Part shown: positions 44,006 through 54,600 of the stretch, piece after piece
How the letters are laid out: every line of letters starts with the position of its first letter
Position numbering within the stretch: the first letter of the stretch is position 1
Origin: Gemmataceae bacterium
GTDB taxonomy: Bacteria > Planctomycetota > Planctomycetia > Gemmatales > Gemmataceae
DNA length: 64,000 nt
Assembly (NCBI GenBank): GCA_901538445.1
Contig: LR594584.1
Location: 1-64,000, forward strand
Direction of reading: 5' to 3'
The notes under the pieces: generated by a model
Database searches by the model: none
Told to the model about the DNA's origin: nothing
Seen by the model: only the letters and a program-made list of their open reading frames with translations
Position numbers and translations under genes: made by a program

Positions 44006-44776
44006 TCACGCCGTGTCGGGGTCGATGCCCACTTGACGGAGCTTCTCGGCCAGGCGTGCCGCCCGCTCGCGTTCAAGGTCGCGCTCGGCCGCGGCCGCGT
44101 CGGCCCGCTGAGACGCCTGCGCTGCTCGCTGCGCCTCCTGCTCCGCTCGTTGCGCCTCCTGCTCCGCACGCGTCTGGGCGAGCCGCATCTGCTCGTCCTG
44201 TTCGAGGGGCGTGAGGAACTTCTTTCCGTCGGGTCGGAACACGGTCAGTTTGCCCCGGTGGAGGTGGAACCGAATGCCCAGCCGCGGGCTCACCCACGAC
44301 TTGATGTCTTCAATCTCGACCAGTTCGTTCCCCTCGCGGACCCACCCGTCGACGTGCGCGGGCGCTTCGGGGTACACGAGGTAGTATTCCTCCGCACCGT
44401 ACCGGGCGTAGAACGCCCGCTTCCGCTCCATCTCCTGCACGCCGTTGCTCGGCGACCACACCTCGAACACGACCTGCGGGAACACGCCCTCCTCTTCCCA
44501 CACCTTGTAGCTGCCGCGGTACCCCTTCGGGCGGCCGAACGCGACGTACACGTCCGGCGCGATGCGGACGGGCGTGGACGTGTCGTCGTCTTCCGCCAGT
44601 TGCACAGGGTAGATCAGGTGGTCGCCCGCGACGAACACGTCCGGGCGGTCGGCGAACAGCACCTCGCAGCCCCACTTGAGGGTCGAGATCCACTCGAACT
44701 GGAGTGTGTTGTCGGCCATCGGTTGCCCGTCGGAGTCCGGGTAGCGAGCGTCCTGGCGCTGGAACGGAACAATCAT
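44006..44776 (-). CDS. Uma2 family endonuclease
   Basis: 256 residues from ATG 44776 (MIVPFQRQDARYPDSDGQPM) with GGAGGT upstream. The Uma2/DUF820 fold (PD-(D/E)xK type) shows VRIAPDVYVAFG (about 70-81), GVFPQVVFEVWSP (97-109; the E/Q region) and KRAFYARYGAEEYYLVYPEA. The C-terminal 60 residues are a charged coiled coil made of EAQRAEQEAQRAAQ repeats. These genes are abundant in planctomycetes. The role is unproven. Confidence 0.9.
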   Translation of the reverse strand: MIVPFQRQDARYPDSDGQPMADNTLQFEWISTLKWGCEVLFADRPDVFVAGDHLIYPVQLAEDDDTSTPVRIAPDVYVAFGRPKGYRGSYKVWEEEGVFPQVVFEVWSPSNGVQEMERKRAFYARYGAEEYYLVYPEAPAHVDGWVREGNELVEIEDIKSWVSPRLGIRFHLHRGKLTVFRPDGKKFLTPLEQDEQMRLAQTRAEQEAQRAEQEAQRAAQASQRADAAAAERDLERERAARLAEKLRQVGIDPDTA

Positions 44777-44811
44777 CCCCACCTCCAACCTGGTGACGCC
44801 GCGATCATACC

Positions 44812-46326
44812 TCACCCGCCGGTCGAGTAGAACGCCACCACGGCGCGCACGGCCTTGCGCCACGCGGCGAGCTTCGCGTCGCGGTCGGCGGCCCCCATCT
44901 TCGCGTCGAAGGTCGTCGCCGCGGCAGACGAGAGGGCCGCGAGCTTCGCCTCGTCGGCAAGGCCGGCACCGACCGCCGCAAGGAACGCAGCGCCGAGTGC
45001 AGTCGATTCGCCGTGCGCCGCACGTGCCACGGGGCGACCGAGCACGTCGGCCTGAAACTGCAAGAACCAGTCGTTCGCCGACATGCCGCCGTCCACCTTC
45101 AGCGTCGCCGCACCGTGCCCGGTGCCGCCGGTTGCCACGTCCTTCACCGCGGCGTCGATCAGGTCCGCGACCTGGAACGCGACCCCTTCCAGTGCGGCGC
45201 GGCCCAGGTCGGCGGCGGTTGTCGCGCGCGTGAGCCCGAACATCACCCCGCGGGCCTCGGGCACCCAGTGCGGCGCGCCGAGCCCGACCAGCCCAGGGAC
45301 GAACAGCACCCCCTCGGCCGGGTTCGACCGCCGCGCGAGTTCCTCGACCTCGGCCGACGACTTGAACAGGTGCAGCCCGTCGCGGAGCCACTGCACCGCC
45401 GCGCCGGCGATGAACACCGCCCCCTCGAGTGCGTACTTCGGCTGCGAACCGGTCGTCGCGGCGACGGTGGTGAGGAGCTTGTGCTTCGACGACACCGCGG
45501 CGTCACCGGTGTGGAGCAGGAAGAACGCGCCGGTCCCGTAGGTACACTTCCCCGCCTCCGGGCCGAAGCACCCCTGGCCGAACAGCGCCGCCTGCTGGTC
45601 GCCGGCGACGCCCCGGATCGGAATGCGGTCGGGCAGGAAGTCGAGCCCCTTCGTGACGCCGAACTCGGCCGCACTCGGCTTGACCTCGGGGAGCAGTGCC
45701 CGCGGCACCTCGAAGAATCGCAGCAGTTCGTCGTCCCACTGCATCCGGTGGATGTTGAATAGAAGCGTACGGCTCGCGTTGCTCGCGTCGGTGACGTGGC
45801 TCCCGCCGGTGAGCCGCCACATGAGGAACGAATCGACGGTGCCGGCCGCCAGGTGTCCGGCCTCCGCCCCGGCCTTCAGTTCCGGGACGTTGTGGAGCAT
45901 CCACCGGAGCTTCGTGCCGGAGAAGTACGGGTCGAGCACGAGGCCGGTGCGCTCGGTGAGCCACGGCTGGTCGGCGGCCCGCTCGCGGCAGAAGTCGGTG
46001 GTCCGGCGGTCCTGCCACACGATCGCCCGGCCGACGGTGCGGCCCGTGGCCCGGTCCCACACCACGGTCGTTTCGCGCTGGTTGGTGATCCCGATGGCGG
46101 CGATCGACTTCGCGTCGCGGCCCGACTTGGCGACCGCCTCGCGCACCGTGCGGGCGACCGAGTACCAGATCTCCTCGGGCTCGTGCTCGACCCACCCGTC
46201 CCGCGGGTAGTGCTGCTCGGTCTCCTGCTGGGCGGCCCCCAAAACAGCGAACGTCGCAACGTCGTACACGATCGCGCGCGAACTGGTGGTGCCCTGATCG
46301 ATGGCGAGGATCACGGGAGAGGTCAT
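44812..46326 (-). CDS. glpK: glycerol kinase
   Basis: 504 residues, cytoplasmic. FGGY-kinase landmarks: [17 protein letters not shown] (6-22), [16 protein letters not shown] (about 100), [14 protein letters not shown] (about 180), [16 protein letters not shown] (242-257) and [20 protein letters not shown] (about 400). It phosphorylates glycerol to glycerol-3-phosphate using ATP. No glpD or glpF is adjacent. The start is supported by a clean [11 protein letters not shown] beginning. Confidence 0.96.
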   Translation of the reverse strand: MTSPVILAIDQGTTSSRAIVYDVATFAVLGAAQQETEQHYPRDGWVEHEPEEIWYSVARTVREAVAKSGRDAKSIAAIGITNQRETTVVWDRATGRTVGRAIVWQDRRTTDFCRERAADQPWLTERTGLVLDPYFSGTKLRWMLHNVPELKAGAEAGHLAAGTVDSFLMWRLTGGSHVTDASNASRTLLFNIHRMQWDDELLRFFEVPRALLPEVKPSAAEFGVTKGLDFLPDRIPIRGVAGDQQAALFGQGCFGPEAGKCTYGTGAFFLLHTGDAAVSSKHKLLTTVAATTGSQPKYALEGAVFIAGAAVQWLRDGLHLFKSSAEVEELARRSNPAEGVLFVPGLVGLGAPHWVPEARGVMFGLTRATTAADLGRAALEGVAFQVADLIDAAVKDVATGGTGHGAATLKVDGGMSANDWFLQFQADVLGRPVARAAHGESTALGAAFLAAVGAGLADEAKLAALSSAAATTFDAKMGAADRDAKLAAWRKAVRAVVAFYSTGG

Positions 46327-46394
46327 GGGTCGCTCCGTGGGAGGGGAGAGTCGAGTATCGGAGCAAAACTTCGAAAGTTAAATGGAAAATTCAC

Positions 46395-46423
46395 TTGAAA
46401 GATATTACCGTAGCGCGTTAAAA
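46395..46423 (+). promoter_or_regulatory. AT-rich divergent promoter region
   Basis: Within the markedly AT-rich 46360-46440, TTGAAA (46395-46400) and TTAAAA (46418-46423) stand 17 bases apart, pointing to the gene at 46468. The -10 fit is weak (three of six). The region also contains the near-palindrome AACTTCGAAAGTT at about 46365. Confidence 0.35.
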
Positions 46424-46467
46424 CTCCTACATCGCCCGAAGCAACCGCAGTACGAAGGACGACCTTA

Positions 46468-48009
46468 ATGCCTCTCCGAATGGTTGGTCTTGCGAAGAAG
46501 ATCATGGGACGCCCCGAGCCCTCGGGAACTCGAACCCGCCTGGGTGTTGAAGATCTGGAGGGTCGCGTTGTGCCCGCGGCGATCCCGACCGCCGGGCCGA
46601 ACGGCGGCACGCTCGTGCTTGTGGACACGCTCACCGTGCCCCTGAAGAACGCAAGCGGCACGTTCTCGACGACGGTCCTCGAGGACGGTATCAACTACGT
46701 CGCCGTGGCCTCCGGGACGGCCCGGATCGCGAACGACGCGACCGGGTTCGCGGACGCCGAGTTCATCCGGTACAACAAGAGCACCGGCCCTCAGGACGGG
46801 TCCAGCCCCGGGTACGCCTGGAACAACCACGGGGTCCGCCTCGACGGCGTGGACGGCGGGAACACCACCGGCAACTTCTGGGGCACGTACCAGGCCGACC
46901 ACACGTACGTGGCGACCGTGACCGGTCAGGGGACGACCGTCCGCGGGTGGTACAGCGACATCCCCGGGTACTACGGCGACAACAGCGGCACACTGACGGT
47001 TCAGTTGTACGCCGAGGTGTCCGGCCTGGAAGCGTTCGATGACTCCCGCTGGGTCGGCATCGACACCAGTTCCCTCCTCGTGACCGAGAACGACTACGAC
47101 CCGTCGGGTGGCCCGCTCACGATCGTTGCGGTCGGCACGCCAGCGAACGGCTCGGCCTCGTTCGACGGGCTGACGGTGACGTACACCCCGGTCGACGGCT
47201 ACACCGGTCCGGACTCGTTCACCTACACGGTGCGGAACGAGGCGGGCGAGGAGGCCACCGCGACCGTGTACACGAACCCACTGATGGGTTTCGGGGCCGC
47301 GACTTCGAAGGTGCTGGAGGCGAGCGCCGGTGACGGTGACGGATCGGCCGACCCGGTGGAACCGGCCCCGTCCGCGTTCGTTGCCGCGGCCGCGCCCGCC
47401 GCGGCAGCCGACACCCCTCCCACGTCTGACAGTCTAACGTGGGACCACTTCAAGAAGGTTGATCCCCCGAAGCCGCACGGCGCGAACACCGCCTTTAAGT
47501 ACGAAGTCGATTCCAGTGAGTTCGGATGGAACGCCGAGAGGGTAAAGAACGTGGGTGGCGGGAAGGTCGATTTCACTGTGAAGGTCGATCCGAAGGACGC
47601 CCCAAAACTCAGCACGACCGTCGCCTTTGACAAGGACAAGTCTTACGTCGTCAAGCGGAACGTCGGCGACGCGAAGTTACTCGAACACGAGAAGCTCCAC
47701 CTCCGAATCGCCGAGTACATTACCGAGAAGGCCAACAAGAACGTCCCCGACCTGACGGGCCTCTCGGTGAAGGTGACAGGGGTGAAGCAAGGTGATGCGA
47801 TGACCGAGGGTCAGAAGGCGATCGACGCCGCCGTGAAGAAGGAGCGGGACGCATTCTTCGCGACCCTGAGCAAGATCAACGACGCGGTTCAGAAGAAGTA
47901 CGACGCTGAGACCAACCACGGTACGAAGCCCACCGAGCAGGGCGACTGGGCCGCGAAGTACAAGCAGTTCGTGGACTCCATCGCGAAGGACAACGGGTGG
48001 ACGATGTGA
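46468..48009 (+). CDS. surface protein with cadherin/Ig-like repeat and DUF922 putative metalloprotease domain
   Basis: 513 residues. The N-terminus has LGVEDLEGRVVPA (25-37), the motif seen at the start of many planctomycete surface proteins. Beta-rich sequence follows, with one Ig/cadherin-type unit at about 196-268 (LVTENDYDPSGGPLTIVAVG, GYTGPDSFTYTV). From about 320 the sequence fits DUF922: LTWDHFKK (323-330) and KLLEHEKLHLRIAEYITE, with HEKLH (407-411) as a HExxH zinc motif. A zinc protease at the cell surface is likely but unproven. The gene follows an AT-rich region. Confidence 0.85.
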   Translation: MPLRMVGLAKKIMGRPEPSGTRTRLGVEDLEGRVVPAAIPTAGPNGGTLVLVDTLTVPLKNASGTFSTTVLEDGINYVAVASGTARIANDATGFADAEFIRYNKSTGPQDGSSPGYAWNNHGVRLDGVDGGNTTGNFWGTYQADHTYVATVTGQGTTVRGWYSDIPGYYGDNSGTLTVQLYAEVSGLEAFDDSRWVGIDTSSLLVTENDYDPSGGPLTIVAVGTPANGSASFDGLTVTYTPVDGYTGPDSFTYTVRNEAGEEATATVYTNPLMGFGAATSKVLEASAGDGDGSADPVEPAPSAFVAAAAPAAAADTPPTSDSLTWDHFKKVDPPKPHGANTAFKYEVDSSEFGWNAERVKNVGGGKVDFTVKVDPKDAPKLSTTVAFDKDKSYVVKRNVGDAKLLEHEKLHLRIAEYITEKANKNVPDLTGLSVKVTGVKQGDAMTEGQKAIDAAVKKERDAFFATLSKINDAVQKKYDAETNHGTKPTEQGDWAAKYKQFVDSIAKDNGWTM

Positions 48010-48079
48010 TTCGACGGCCGCAGCCGGCGCGGGCAGGACCGTTCACGCCGGCTGCGCCCCGAAGCCGAGGAGGCCATTC

Positions 48080-48631
48080 GTGTACCGATTCGTGATGGGA
48101 GCGGTTCTCGGCTCCCTGTTCGCCTGGGTCGCGAGCGCGCCGGCCGCGAGGACCGCGCCCGCACCGAAGGCCAAGCCGCCGATCAAGGTCGAGGCATGGG
48201 TCAGTAAGGCCGAGGCAGTGGTCGACGAAAAGTTGACCTTCGAGCAGTCCGTGCCCGCAAAGTGGAATGTCGAGGTGAAGTTGGTCACGCACCGCGTCGT
48301 GCGGGCCGGGCGGTGGGACGCGACCGGCGTGATGGTGAACCTACCCACCGAGGAGTTCCGCGAGGAGTTCAACGCCTTCGACGGGCTGCCCTGGTTCGCG
48401 GGACGGTCCGGGCCGCAGGTGCCGCCAGTCGAGGTGCGCCCCGGGCGGCACGGGAGGGCGTTCGAGTTCACCCCGAAGCGGCTCGGCGTGTTCCTGATCT
48501 ACGCCGAGTGGACCGTGAAGGGCGAGGCGGCCCCGTGGCACAGCCCGCCGGTCGTGCTCACCGTCAACCCGCCCGTGGACCCGCTCGGCCGGCTCGTCAT
48601 CAAGCCGGAGTACCTGGTCGAGAAGGAGTGA
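48080..48631 (+). CDS. small secreted hypothetical protein
   Basis: 183 residues starting with GTG 48080, with GAGGAGG at 48067-48073. Signal peptide VYRFVMGAVLGSLFAWVASA, then a Pro/Lys-rich linker and a beta-sandwich-like domain (about 36-170) ending VVLTVNPPVDPLGRLVIKPE. It resembles general exported Ig-like domains. The DUF922 gene ends 70 bases before it. Function unknown. Confidence 0.78.
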   Translation: MYRFVMGAVLGSLFAWVASAPAARTAPAPKAKPPIKVEAWVSKAEAVVDEKLTFEQSVPAKWNVEVKLVTHRVVRAGRWDATGVMVNLPTEEFREEFNAFDGLPWFAGRSGPQVPPVEVRPGRHGRAFEFTPKRLGVFLIYAEWTVKGEAAPWHSPPVVLTVNPPVDPLGRLVIKPEYLVEKE

Positions 48632-48690
48632 CGCAATCGCCTGGAAGTGCTGCGGGCCGCGGGGTGATCCCGCGGCCCGCGGCGTTCTCG

Positions 48691-51288
48691 TCACTTGTCG
48701 CGCGAGAAGTACTCGGTCTTCGCGTACACGCTCAGGACCGTGTCGCCGACCTCGAAGAACGTCCCCTCCTTCTCGTCCTTCGAGAACGCCAGGTCCGGGT
48801 ACTTCCCGGCGAGCGCGTCGGCCGACTGCGCCTTCGCGTCGATCTCGTCGGGCAGGAGGCCGGTCGAGCCGACGTAGAACACGAGCGGGCTCAGCTTCTG
48901 GGTGAACAGCGCGTCGCTGCGGGCGTCGAGCTTCTTGCGCGCGTCGGCCAGCGCCTCGACGAACGCCTTGCGACTCGGCTGCTTGCCCTTCGCCCGGTCC
49001 TTCACGACCGCCGCGAGCTTGTCGGCCCCGACGCTTTCGAGCACCTTCACCGCCGCGCCGCTCGCACGCAGGCCGAGGAAGTCGTCGAACAGCGCCTTCA
49101 TGAAGTCATCGACCTTCGTGACCTTCGTCTTGGCCGACAGCGTCTTGTGCTTGTAGGTCACGGTGCCGTCGAGCACGTCCTCAAACGCCGGCTTCTCCAG
49201 CGGCTTCCCGTCGGCCCCGACCACCTCGTACATCCGCTCCAGGAACTTGTTCGCGCTGTGCAGCTTCGACAGGTTGAGGATCTGCTTGCTGCCGATGTCG
49301 ATCTTGAACGACGTGCGGGTGTCGACGCTGCCGTCGGCGAGCGCCTCTTCGAGCTTCGCGTACGGGGTGGTCGTCGGGAAGTTCAGGAACAGGCTCTTCG
49401 ACAGGTAGTGCTTCTTCAGCTCCTCGGTCTGTTCGGGCGTGAGGTCGGCCGACTCCTCCTTGAGGTGCGCGCCGCAGAGGCTGGAGAGCACCTTGAGGCG
49501 GGCGAGTTCGTCGAACACGCCGTCGAGGTTCACCGCCCCCTCGAACGGCGGCACGATGGGCAGCTCGTCGAGCCGCAGGGTGTACTCCTGCTCCTTATCG
49601 AACTTGGACGCCGGCGCGCCGTCGACTTCAAGCACGCCCTCGTTGGCGAGTTTGTCGAACAGCGACTTCTCCGTGATCTTCACCTTCAGATACGGAACGG
49701 TCAGTTCGCCGTCGCCGACGAGAGTGTAGTTGTTGAACGTGCTCAGGTTGTCGAGCTTGATGCCGGCGACCTCGGTGATCGGCGCACCGCCGGCCGTGGG
49801 CACGAGCCGCACCTTGCGGGTCAGCATCATGTTCATCGACGCCGTGTTGCGGTTGATGTCGAACGACGAGATCGGCAGATAGGTGTCGTCGTTCACGAAC
49901 TCGGTCTTCAGAGTCGGCTCGACGACCTTGCCGGTCTCGTCGCGGGTGCCGGTGATGCGCTTCAGGCCGCGGCGCACGTACACAGCGGTGAGTGCTTCGC
50001 GGTTGATGACGAAGTTCGCGCGGTTCGCCTCGAGGATGTTGACCAGTTCGAGGAACGGGATCTTCTTGTTGACCGGCACCTCGCTGAGAATCGTGTGCTC
50101 AACGAGTTGGCCGGGGTTGAACAGCACGAGCGTGTCGAGGTCTTGCGCGAACGCGGCGACCTGGTTGTTCGTGAGCGCTCGCGAGTGCGCCCCGACGAGC
50201 GTCGCGTCGAACGTGCTGCCGAGGGCGTACTTGGCGGTGTTCAGGTTGCCCTCGCCGAGGTTCGCCTTGGCGAACGCGAACACGGCCTCGCTCGTCTGCT
50301 CGACCGGCACGTCGCGGAGCTTGTCGAAGTCCTCCTTCGAGAGCTTGCGGAACCGGTACACGGTCGCGTCGTCCTCGGCCTTCAACCCGCGGATGCTGAG
50401 CGTGTCGGCGGAGCCCAGCACGCGGCCCGCGGAGCGCGACACGAACACCTGGTAGTCGAACCCCTTCTCCAGCGGCATCTCGATCGGCGGCGTGACGGAG
50501 CCGCCGAGCGTCTTCGTGCTGCTGTAGAGGCTGTCGTACACCTCCGCGATCTTCCCGGCCCGGATGCACGACCCGCTGCCGGCGTTCGCGACCCGCGATA
50601 GCAGCCGGAAGTCGGAGTAGTTGCCGTACGCCAGCGTGTTGACGAACACGTCCTTGGTCCTCATGTCGTCGCACAGTTGCAGCAGCGTGGTCGCCTCGGA
50701 CGTGGCCGACGGGTCGTTCGCGTAGCCGTCAGTGTGGAGCGTGATCGCGGTGAGTTCGCCGTCCTTCACCTTCTCGGCGGCCATCTTCAGCCCCTGCGAA
50801 ATGCAGGTGCAGCCGGCCGTGTGGATCTGTCGGATGTCCTTCTGAAACTTCGAGTCCTTCTTCATGATCTCGCGGATCGGGGCGCGCTCGAAGTGGCAGA
50901 TCACGTCGCCGGAGCCCGAGTACGAGATGAGTGTGACGAGCAGGTTGAACTGTGCGTACTCGTCGAGCGTGAGCACCTTGAGGAGCGTCTCCTTGGTGGC
51001 CGGCAGGTCGGAGTACATCGACCCGGACCGGTCCACGACGATGATGCTGTGCGCGACGGCCTTCTTGGTGCTGGCCGGCTCGCGGGGGAGGTCGATCGGC
51101 TCGACGAGGTAGTACGCCCGCGGCTTGCCGAGCAGGTTGAACAGCGTGAACCGGCTCCGGGTGCTCGGCCGGGCCAGCGGCATCGCCGGGGCGAGTTCCG
51201 GGGTGCCCGGTGTCGCCTTCTTGGTTCGCGGCCTGGCGGGAGCCTTCGCGGCGGGCTTCTTCGCGGTCGTGGCGGCGGACTTGGCCAT
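48691..51288 (-). CDS. cytoplasmic VWA-domain protein, 865 aa
   Basis: An Ala/Lys/Pro-rich N-terminus (MAKSAATTAKKPAAKAPARP) with no signal peptide precedes a complete VWA domain at about 78-270: IIVVDRSGSM (MIDAS DRSGS, 86-90), Thr 161 in TAGCTCISQG, and TDG at 186-188. The other 590 residues are of mixed alpha/beta type with no family I recognise; they include an asparagine-rich FDINRNTASMNMMLTRKVRL and VGSTGLLPDEID near the end. It may be part of a metal-dependent protein assembly. No MoxR ATPase is adjacent. Confidence 0.88.
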   Translation of the reverse strand: MAKSAATTAKKPAAKAPARPRTKKATPGTPELAPAMPLARPSTRSRFTLFNLLGKPRAYYLVEPIDLPREPASTKKAVAHSIIVVDRSGSMYSDLPATKETLLKVLTLDEYAQFNLLVTLISYSGSGDVICHFERAPIREIMKKDSKFQKDIRQIHTAGCTCISQGLKMAAEKVKDGELTAITLHTDGYANDPSATSEATTLLQLCDDMRTKDVFVNTLAYGNYSDFRLLSRVANAGSGSCIRAGKIAEVYDSLYSSTKTLGGSVTPPIEMPLEKGFDYQVFVSRSAGRVLGSADTLSIRGLKAEDDATVYRFRKLSKEDFDKLRDVPVEQTSEAVFAFAKANLGEGNLNTAKYALGSTFDATLVGAHSRALTNNQVAAFAQDLDTLVLFNPGQLVEHTILSEVPVNKKIPFLELVNILEANRANFVINREALTAVYVRRGLKRITGTRDETGKVVEPTLKTEFVNDDTYLPISSFDINRNTASMNMMLTRKVRLVPTAGGAPITEVAGIKLDNLSTFNNYTLVGDGELTVPYLKVKITEKSLFDKLANEGVLEVDGAPASKFDKEQEYTLRLDELPIVPPFEGAVNLDGVFDELARLKVLSSLCGAHLKEESADLTPEQTEELKKHYLSKSLFLNFPTTTPYAKLEEALADGSVDTRTSFKIDIGSKQILNLSKLHSANKFLERMYEVVGADGKPLEKPAFEDVLDGTVTYKHKTLSAKTKVTKVDDFMKALFDDFLGLRASGAAVKVLESVGADKLAAVVKDRAKGKQPSRKAFVEALADARKKLDARSDALFTQKLSPLVFYVGSTGLLPDEIDAKAQSADALAGKYPDLAFSKDEKEGTFFEVGDTVLSVYAKTEYFSRDK

Positions 51289-51496
51289 GATGCGTCTCGG
51301 GAAGTGAAGGGAGTGTTCCGGGAATCCGGATAGTGCCAATTGTGAGGGTCGTTCCGGTCGGAAGGAAAGTGAAAACTGGTTGAGATGTGCGGAGATTACC
51401 GCCGGCAGTGCGGGTTAGACAGGTCCGTTGCGAGACGCGGCAAGATGCGGGGAATGTGCGGCCGCGAGGCCTACCAGGGTGGGTCATCGGCCGGGG

Positions 51497-51559
51497 CGAG
51501 CCGTGTGTGTCAACACACGGGTTGAGCGCCAACACCCGTGTGTTGACACACACGGCTCG
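51497..51559. repeat. 26-bp perfect inverted repeat in the ileS upstream region
   Basis: Arms 51497-51522 and 51534-51559 pair exactly, loop of 11 (TGAGCGCCAAC). It lies in the 390-base gap between the divergent VWA gene and ileS, about 120 bases before the ileS start. I see no T-box features and no other gene in the gap. Confidence 0.8.
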
Positions 51560-51679
51560 TCCGGACGCGACCGACTTGCGGGTTTGAGGTGTCCCGTACC
51601 CCCCGGCGCGAGCCACCTACCGGCGTGGTGTGTTACCCATAAAATGACCCGGTCGATCCCCGCCGCGAGGTTCCCCGCC

Positions 51680-54600
51680 ATGCCGTTCGAGAAGGTCGAG
51701 AGTTCGGTCGATTTCCCGTCGCTGGAGCGCAGCATCCTCGCGTTCTGGGACGCGAACGGCATCTTCGAGAAGCGGAAGGCGCTCAACGCCGGCAAGCCAA
51801 CCTGGAGCTTCCTCGACGGCCCGATCACCGCCAACAACCCGATGGGCGTCCACCACGCCTGGGGCCGCACGTACAAGGACGTCTACAACCGCTACTTCGC
51901 CATGACCGGCCACGAGCTCCGCTACCAGCAGGGGTTCGACTGCCAGGGGTTGTGGGTCGAGGTCGAGGTCGAGAAGGCGCTCGGGCTCAAGAGCAAGCGG
52001 GACATCGAGAACCTCGTCCCCGGCGACGCCGAGGCGAGCATCGCGCAGTTCGTTCAGGCGTGCAAGGACCGCGTGAACACGTTCGCGCGCGTCCAGACCG
52101 AGCAGAGCATCCGCCTCGGGTACTGGATGAACTGGGACCGCACCGACGCCGACTGGGCCAAGCGGCCCGACGACCGCAAGTCGTACTTCACGATGGCGGA
52201 GGAGAACAACTACACGATCTGGGCGTTCCTCAAGAAGTGCCACCACAAGGGGCTCGTGTACCGCGGGTACGACGTGATGCCGTGGTGCGGGCGGTGCGGG
52301 GTCGGGCTCTCCGAGATGGAGATGAAGGAGGGCTACCGGCTCGTCGAGCACCGGGCGGTGTTCGTGAAGTTCCCGCTCAAGGACCGGCCCGGCGAGAACC
52401 TGCTCGTGTGGACCACGACGCCGTGGACCCTCACGAGCAACGTCGGCGCGGCGGTGAACCCGGAGTTGATGTACCTCAAGGTGAAGCTCCGCGGCGAGGT
52501 GTACTACCTCTCAAAAGGCGTGTTCAAGATGAACCGCATGGAGAGCGCCGGCTCTGAGGAGGACGGCGAGGCCGACGCCGGCGCGTCCAAGAAGAAGCGC
52601 GACTGGCTCGACGGGGTGCCGCAACTCGTCTCCATCGAGCAGATGTTCAAGTCGAAGGCCGGCAAGGGCGAGACCTACGAGATCGTCGGCGAGGTCAAGG
52701 GCTCCGACATGCTCGGGTGGGAGTACGTCGGTCCGTTCGACGACCTCCCGGCGCAGAACCACGAGTTCGGCTTCCCGAAGGACGTCGCCAAGGTCACCGA
52801 GCAGTCCGAGAAGTGGCCGAAGACCACCGCGGCGAAGTCGCACAGGATCATCAGCGGCGGCAAGGACGTCACCGAGACCGAGGGTACGGGCATCGTCCAC
52901 ACCGCTCCCGGGTGCGGGGCGATCGACTACCAGTGGGGCCAGCAGAACGGCCTGCCGCCGGTCGCGCCGATCGGCGACGACGGGCACTTCGTCGAGGGCT
53001 TCGGGCCGCTCACGGGCAAGAACGCCGCCGATCACTCGACGGCCGACGCCGTGTTCGAGGAGCTGAAGAAGCGCGACCTCTTGTTCACTACCGAGCGCTA
53101 CGTCCACCGCTACCCGCACTGCTGGCGGTGCAAGGCGGAGCTGCTCTACCGGCTCGTGGACGAGTGGTTCATCAACATGGGGCCGAAGCCCGGGAGTCAG
53201 GAGGCGGGAGGCGGGAGTCAGACGGAAGGCGTCAGCGCCGCCGGTCCGACCCCGGACTCCGGACTCCGGACTCCGGACTACAGCTTCCGCCAAGAGATCA
53301 TGAAGGTGGTCCGCAACCCCGAGGTGAAGTTCCTGCCCGAGAGCATCAACGGCACCGCCCGCGAGCTGGACTGGCTCAGGAACATGGGCGACTGGATGAT
53401 CTCGAAGAAGCGGTTCTGGGGGCTCGCGCTGCCCGTGTGGGTGGACGACGCGGACCCGACGCAGTTCGAGGTGATCGGCAGCTACGAGGAGCTGAAGGAA
53501 CGGGCCGTCGAGGGGTGGGCCGAGTTCGAGGGCCACACCCCGCACCGCCCGTTCGTGGACAAGGTGAAGATCCGGAACCCGAAGACCGGGAACCTGATGT
53601 CGCGCATCCCGGACGTCGGCAACCCGTGGCTCGACGCGGGCATCGTGGCGTTCTCCACGATGAAGTACAACACGGACCGCGCGTACTGGGAGAAGTGGTA
53701 CCCGGCCGACTTCATCACCGAGAGCTTCCCGGGCCAGTTCCGCAACTGGTTCTACGCACTGCTGGCGATGTCCACGATGATGAGCGACGGCAAACCGCCG
53801 TTCCGCACCCTGCTCGGACACGCGAACGTGCGCGACCAGTTCGGCCACGAGATGCACAAGACCGCGGGGAACTCGATCGAGTTCATCGCGGCCGCGGACA
53901 ACGGCGGCGAGATCAAAGACCCCAAGGGGAAGCAGCTCCCATTCAACGCGATCGGTGCCGACGTGATGCGCTGGCTGTACTGCCGGCAGAACCCGGCCGC
54001 GCACATCAACTTCGGCCCTACCCCGGCCGACGAGGTGCGGTCGAAGGTGATCTTCAAGCTGTGGAACACCTACTCGATGTTCTGCGAGTACGCCAACGGC
54101 GACAAGTTCGACCCGACCGCGCCGCCGGTACCCGTTGCGGAACGGCAGGACATCGATCAGTGGCTCCTGGCGAGCCTCGACCAACTAATCCGTGACGCCC
54201 ACGATGCGTACAAGAGCTACAACGTGATGGCGTTCGCTCTGAGTTGTGAAGAATTTATCGAGGCTGATCTGTCGAACTGGTACGTCCGCCTAAACAAGCC
54301 GCGTTTACACAGCAAGAACGCCGAGTTGGATGCGGCGGGTCTGAAGGACAAGCAGGCCGCGTACCAGACGCTCTACGCGACGCTCACGACGCTGTGCAAA
54401 CTCATGGCCCCGTGCGTGCCGTTCGTCACCGAGGTGATGTGGCGGAACCTGCGGCTACCGACTGATCCAGAGAGCGTTCATCTGTGCGAGTTCCCGGAGT
54501 GTCCTCCAGAGGAGGGTTGGCTGAGTGCCGACGGGCATTCCAAGTACTCCATCAAGCCTCACGAGATGAAGGGAATTCAACATGTTGTGTCACTAGGTCT

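Noticed and set aside
48262..50601. 779-aa plus-strand ORF opposite the VWA gene
   Set aside because: Shadow frame that starts within another gene; the MIDAS motif is in the minus-strand frame.
51541..51559. TTGACA as a -35 box before ileS
   Set aside because: It is part of the palindrome arm and no suitable -10 hexamer follows at 16-18 bases.
51289..51679. T-box riboswitch before ileS
   Set aside because: No T-box consensus bulge or terminator/antiterminator pair was seen; only the 26-bp palindrome.
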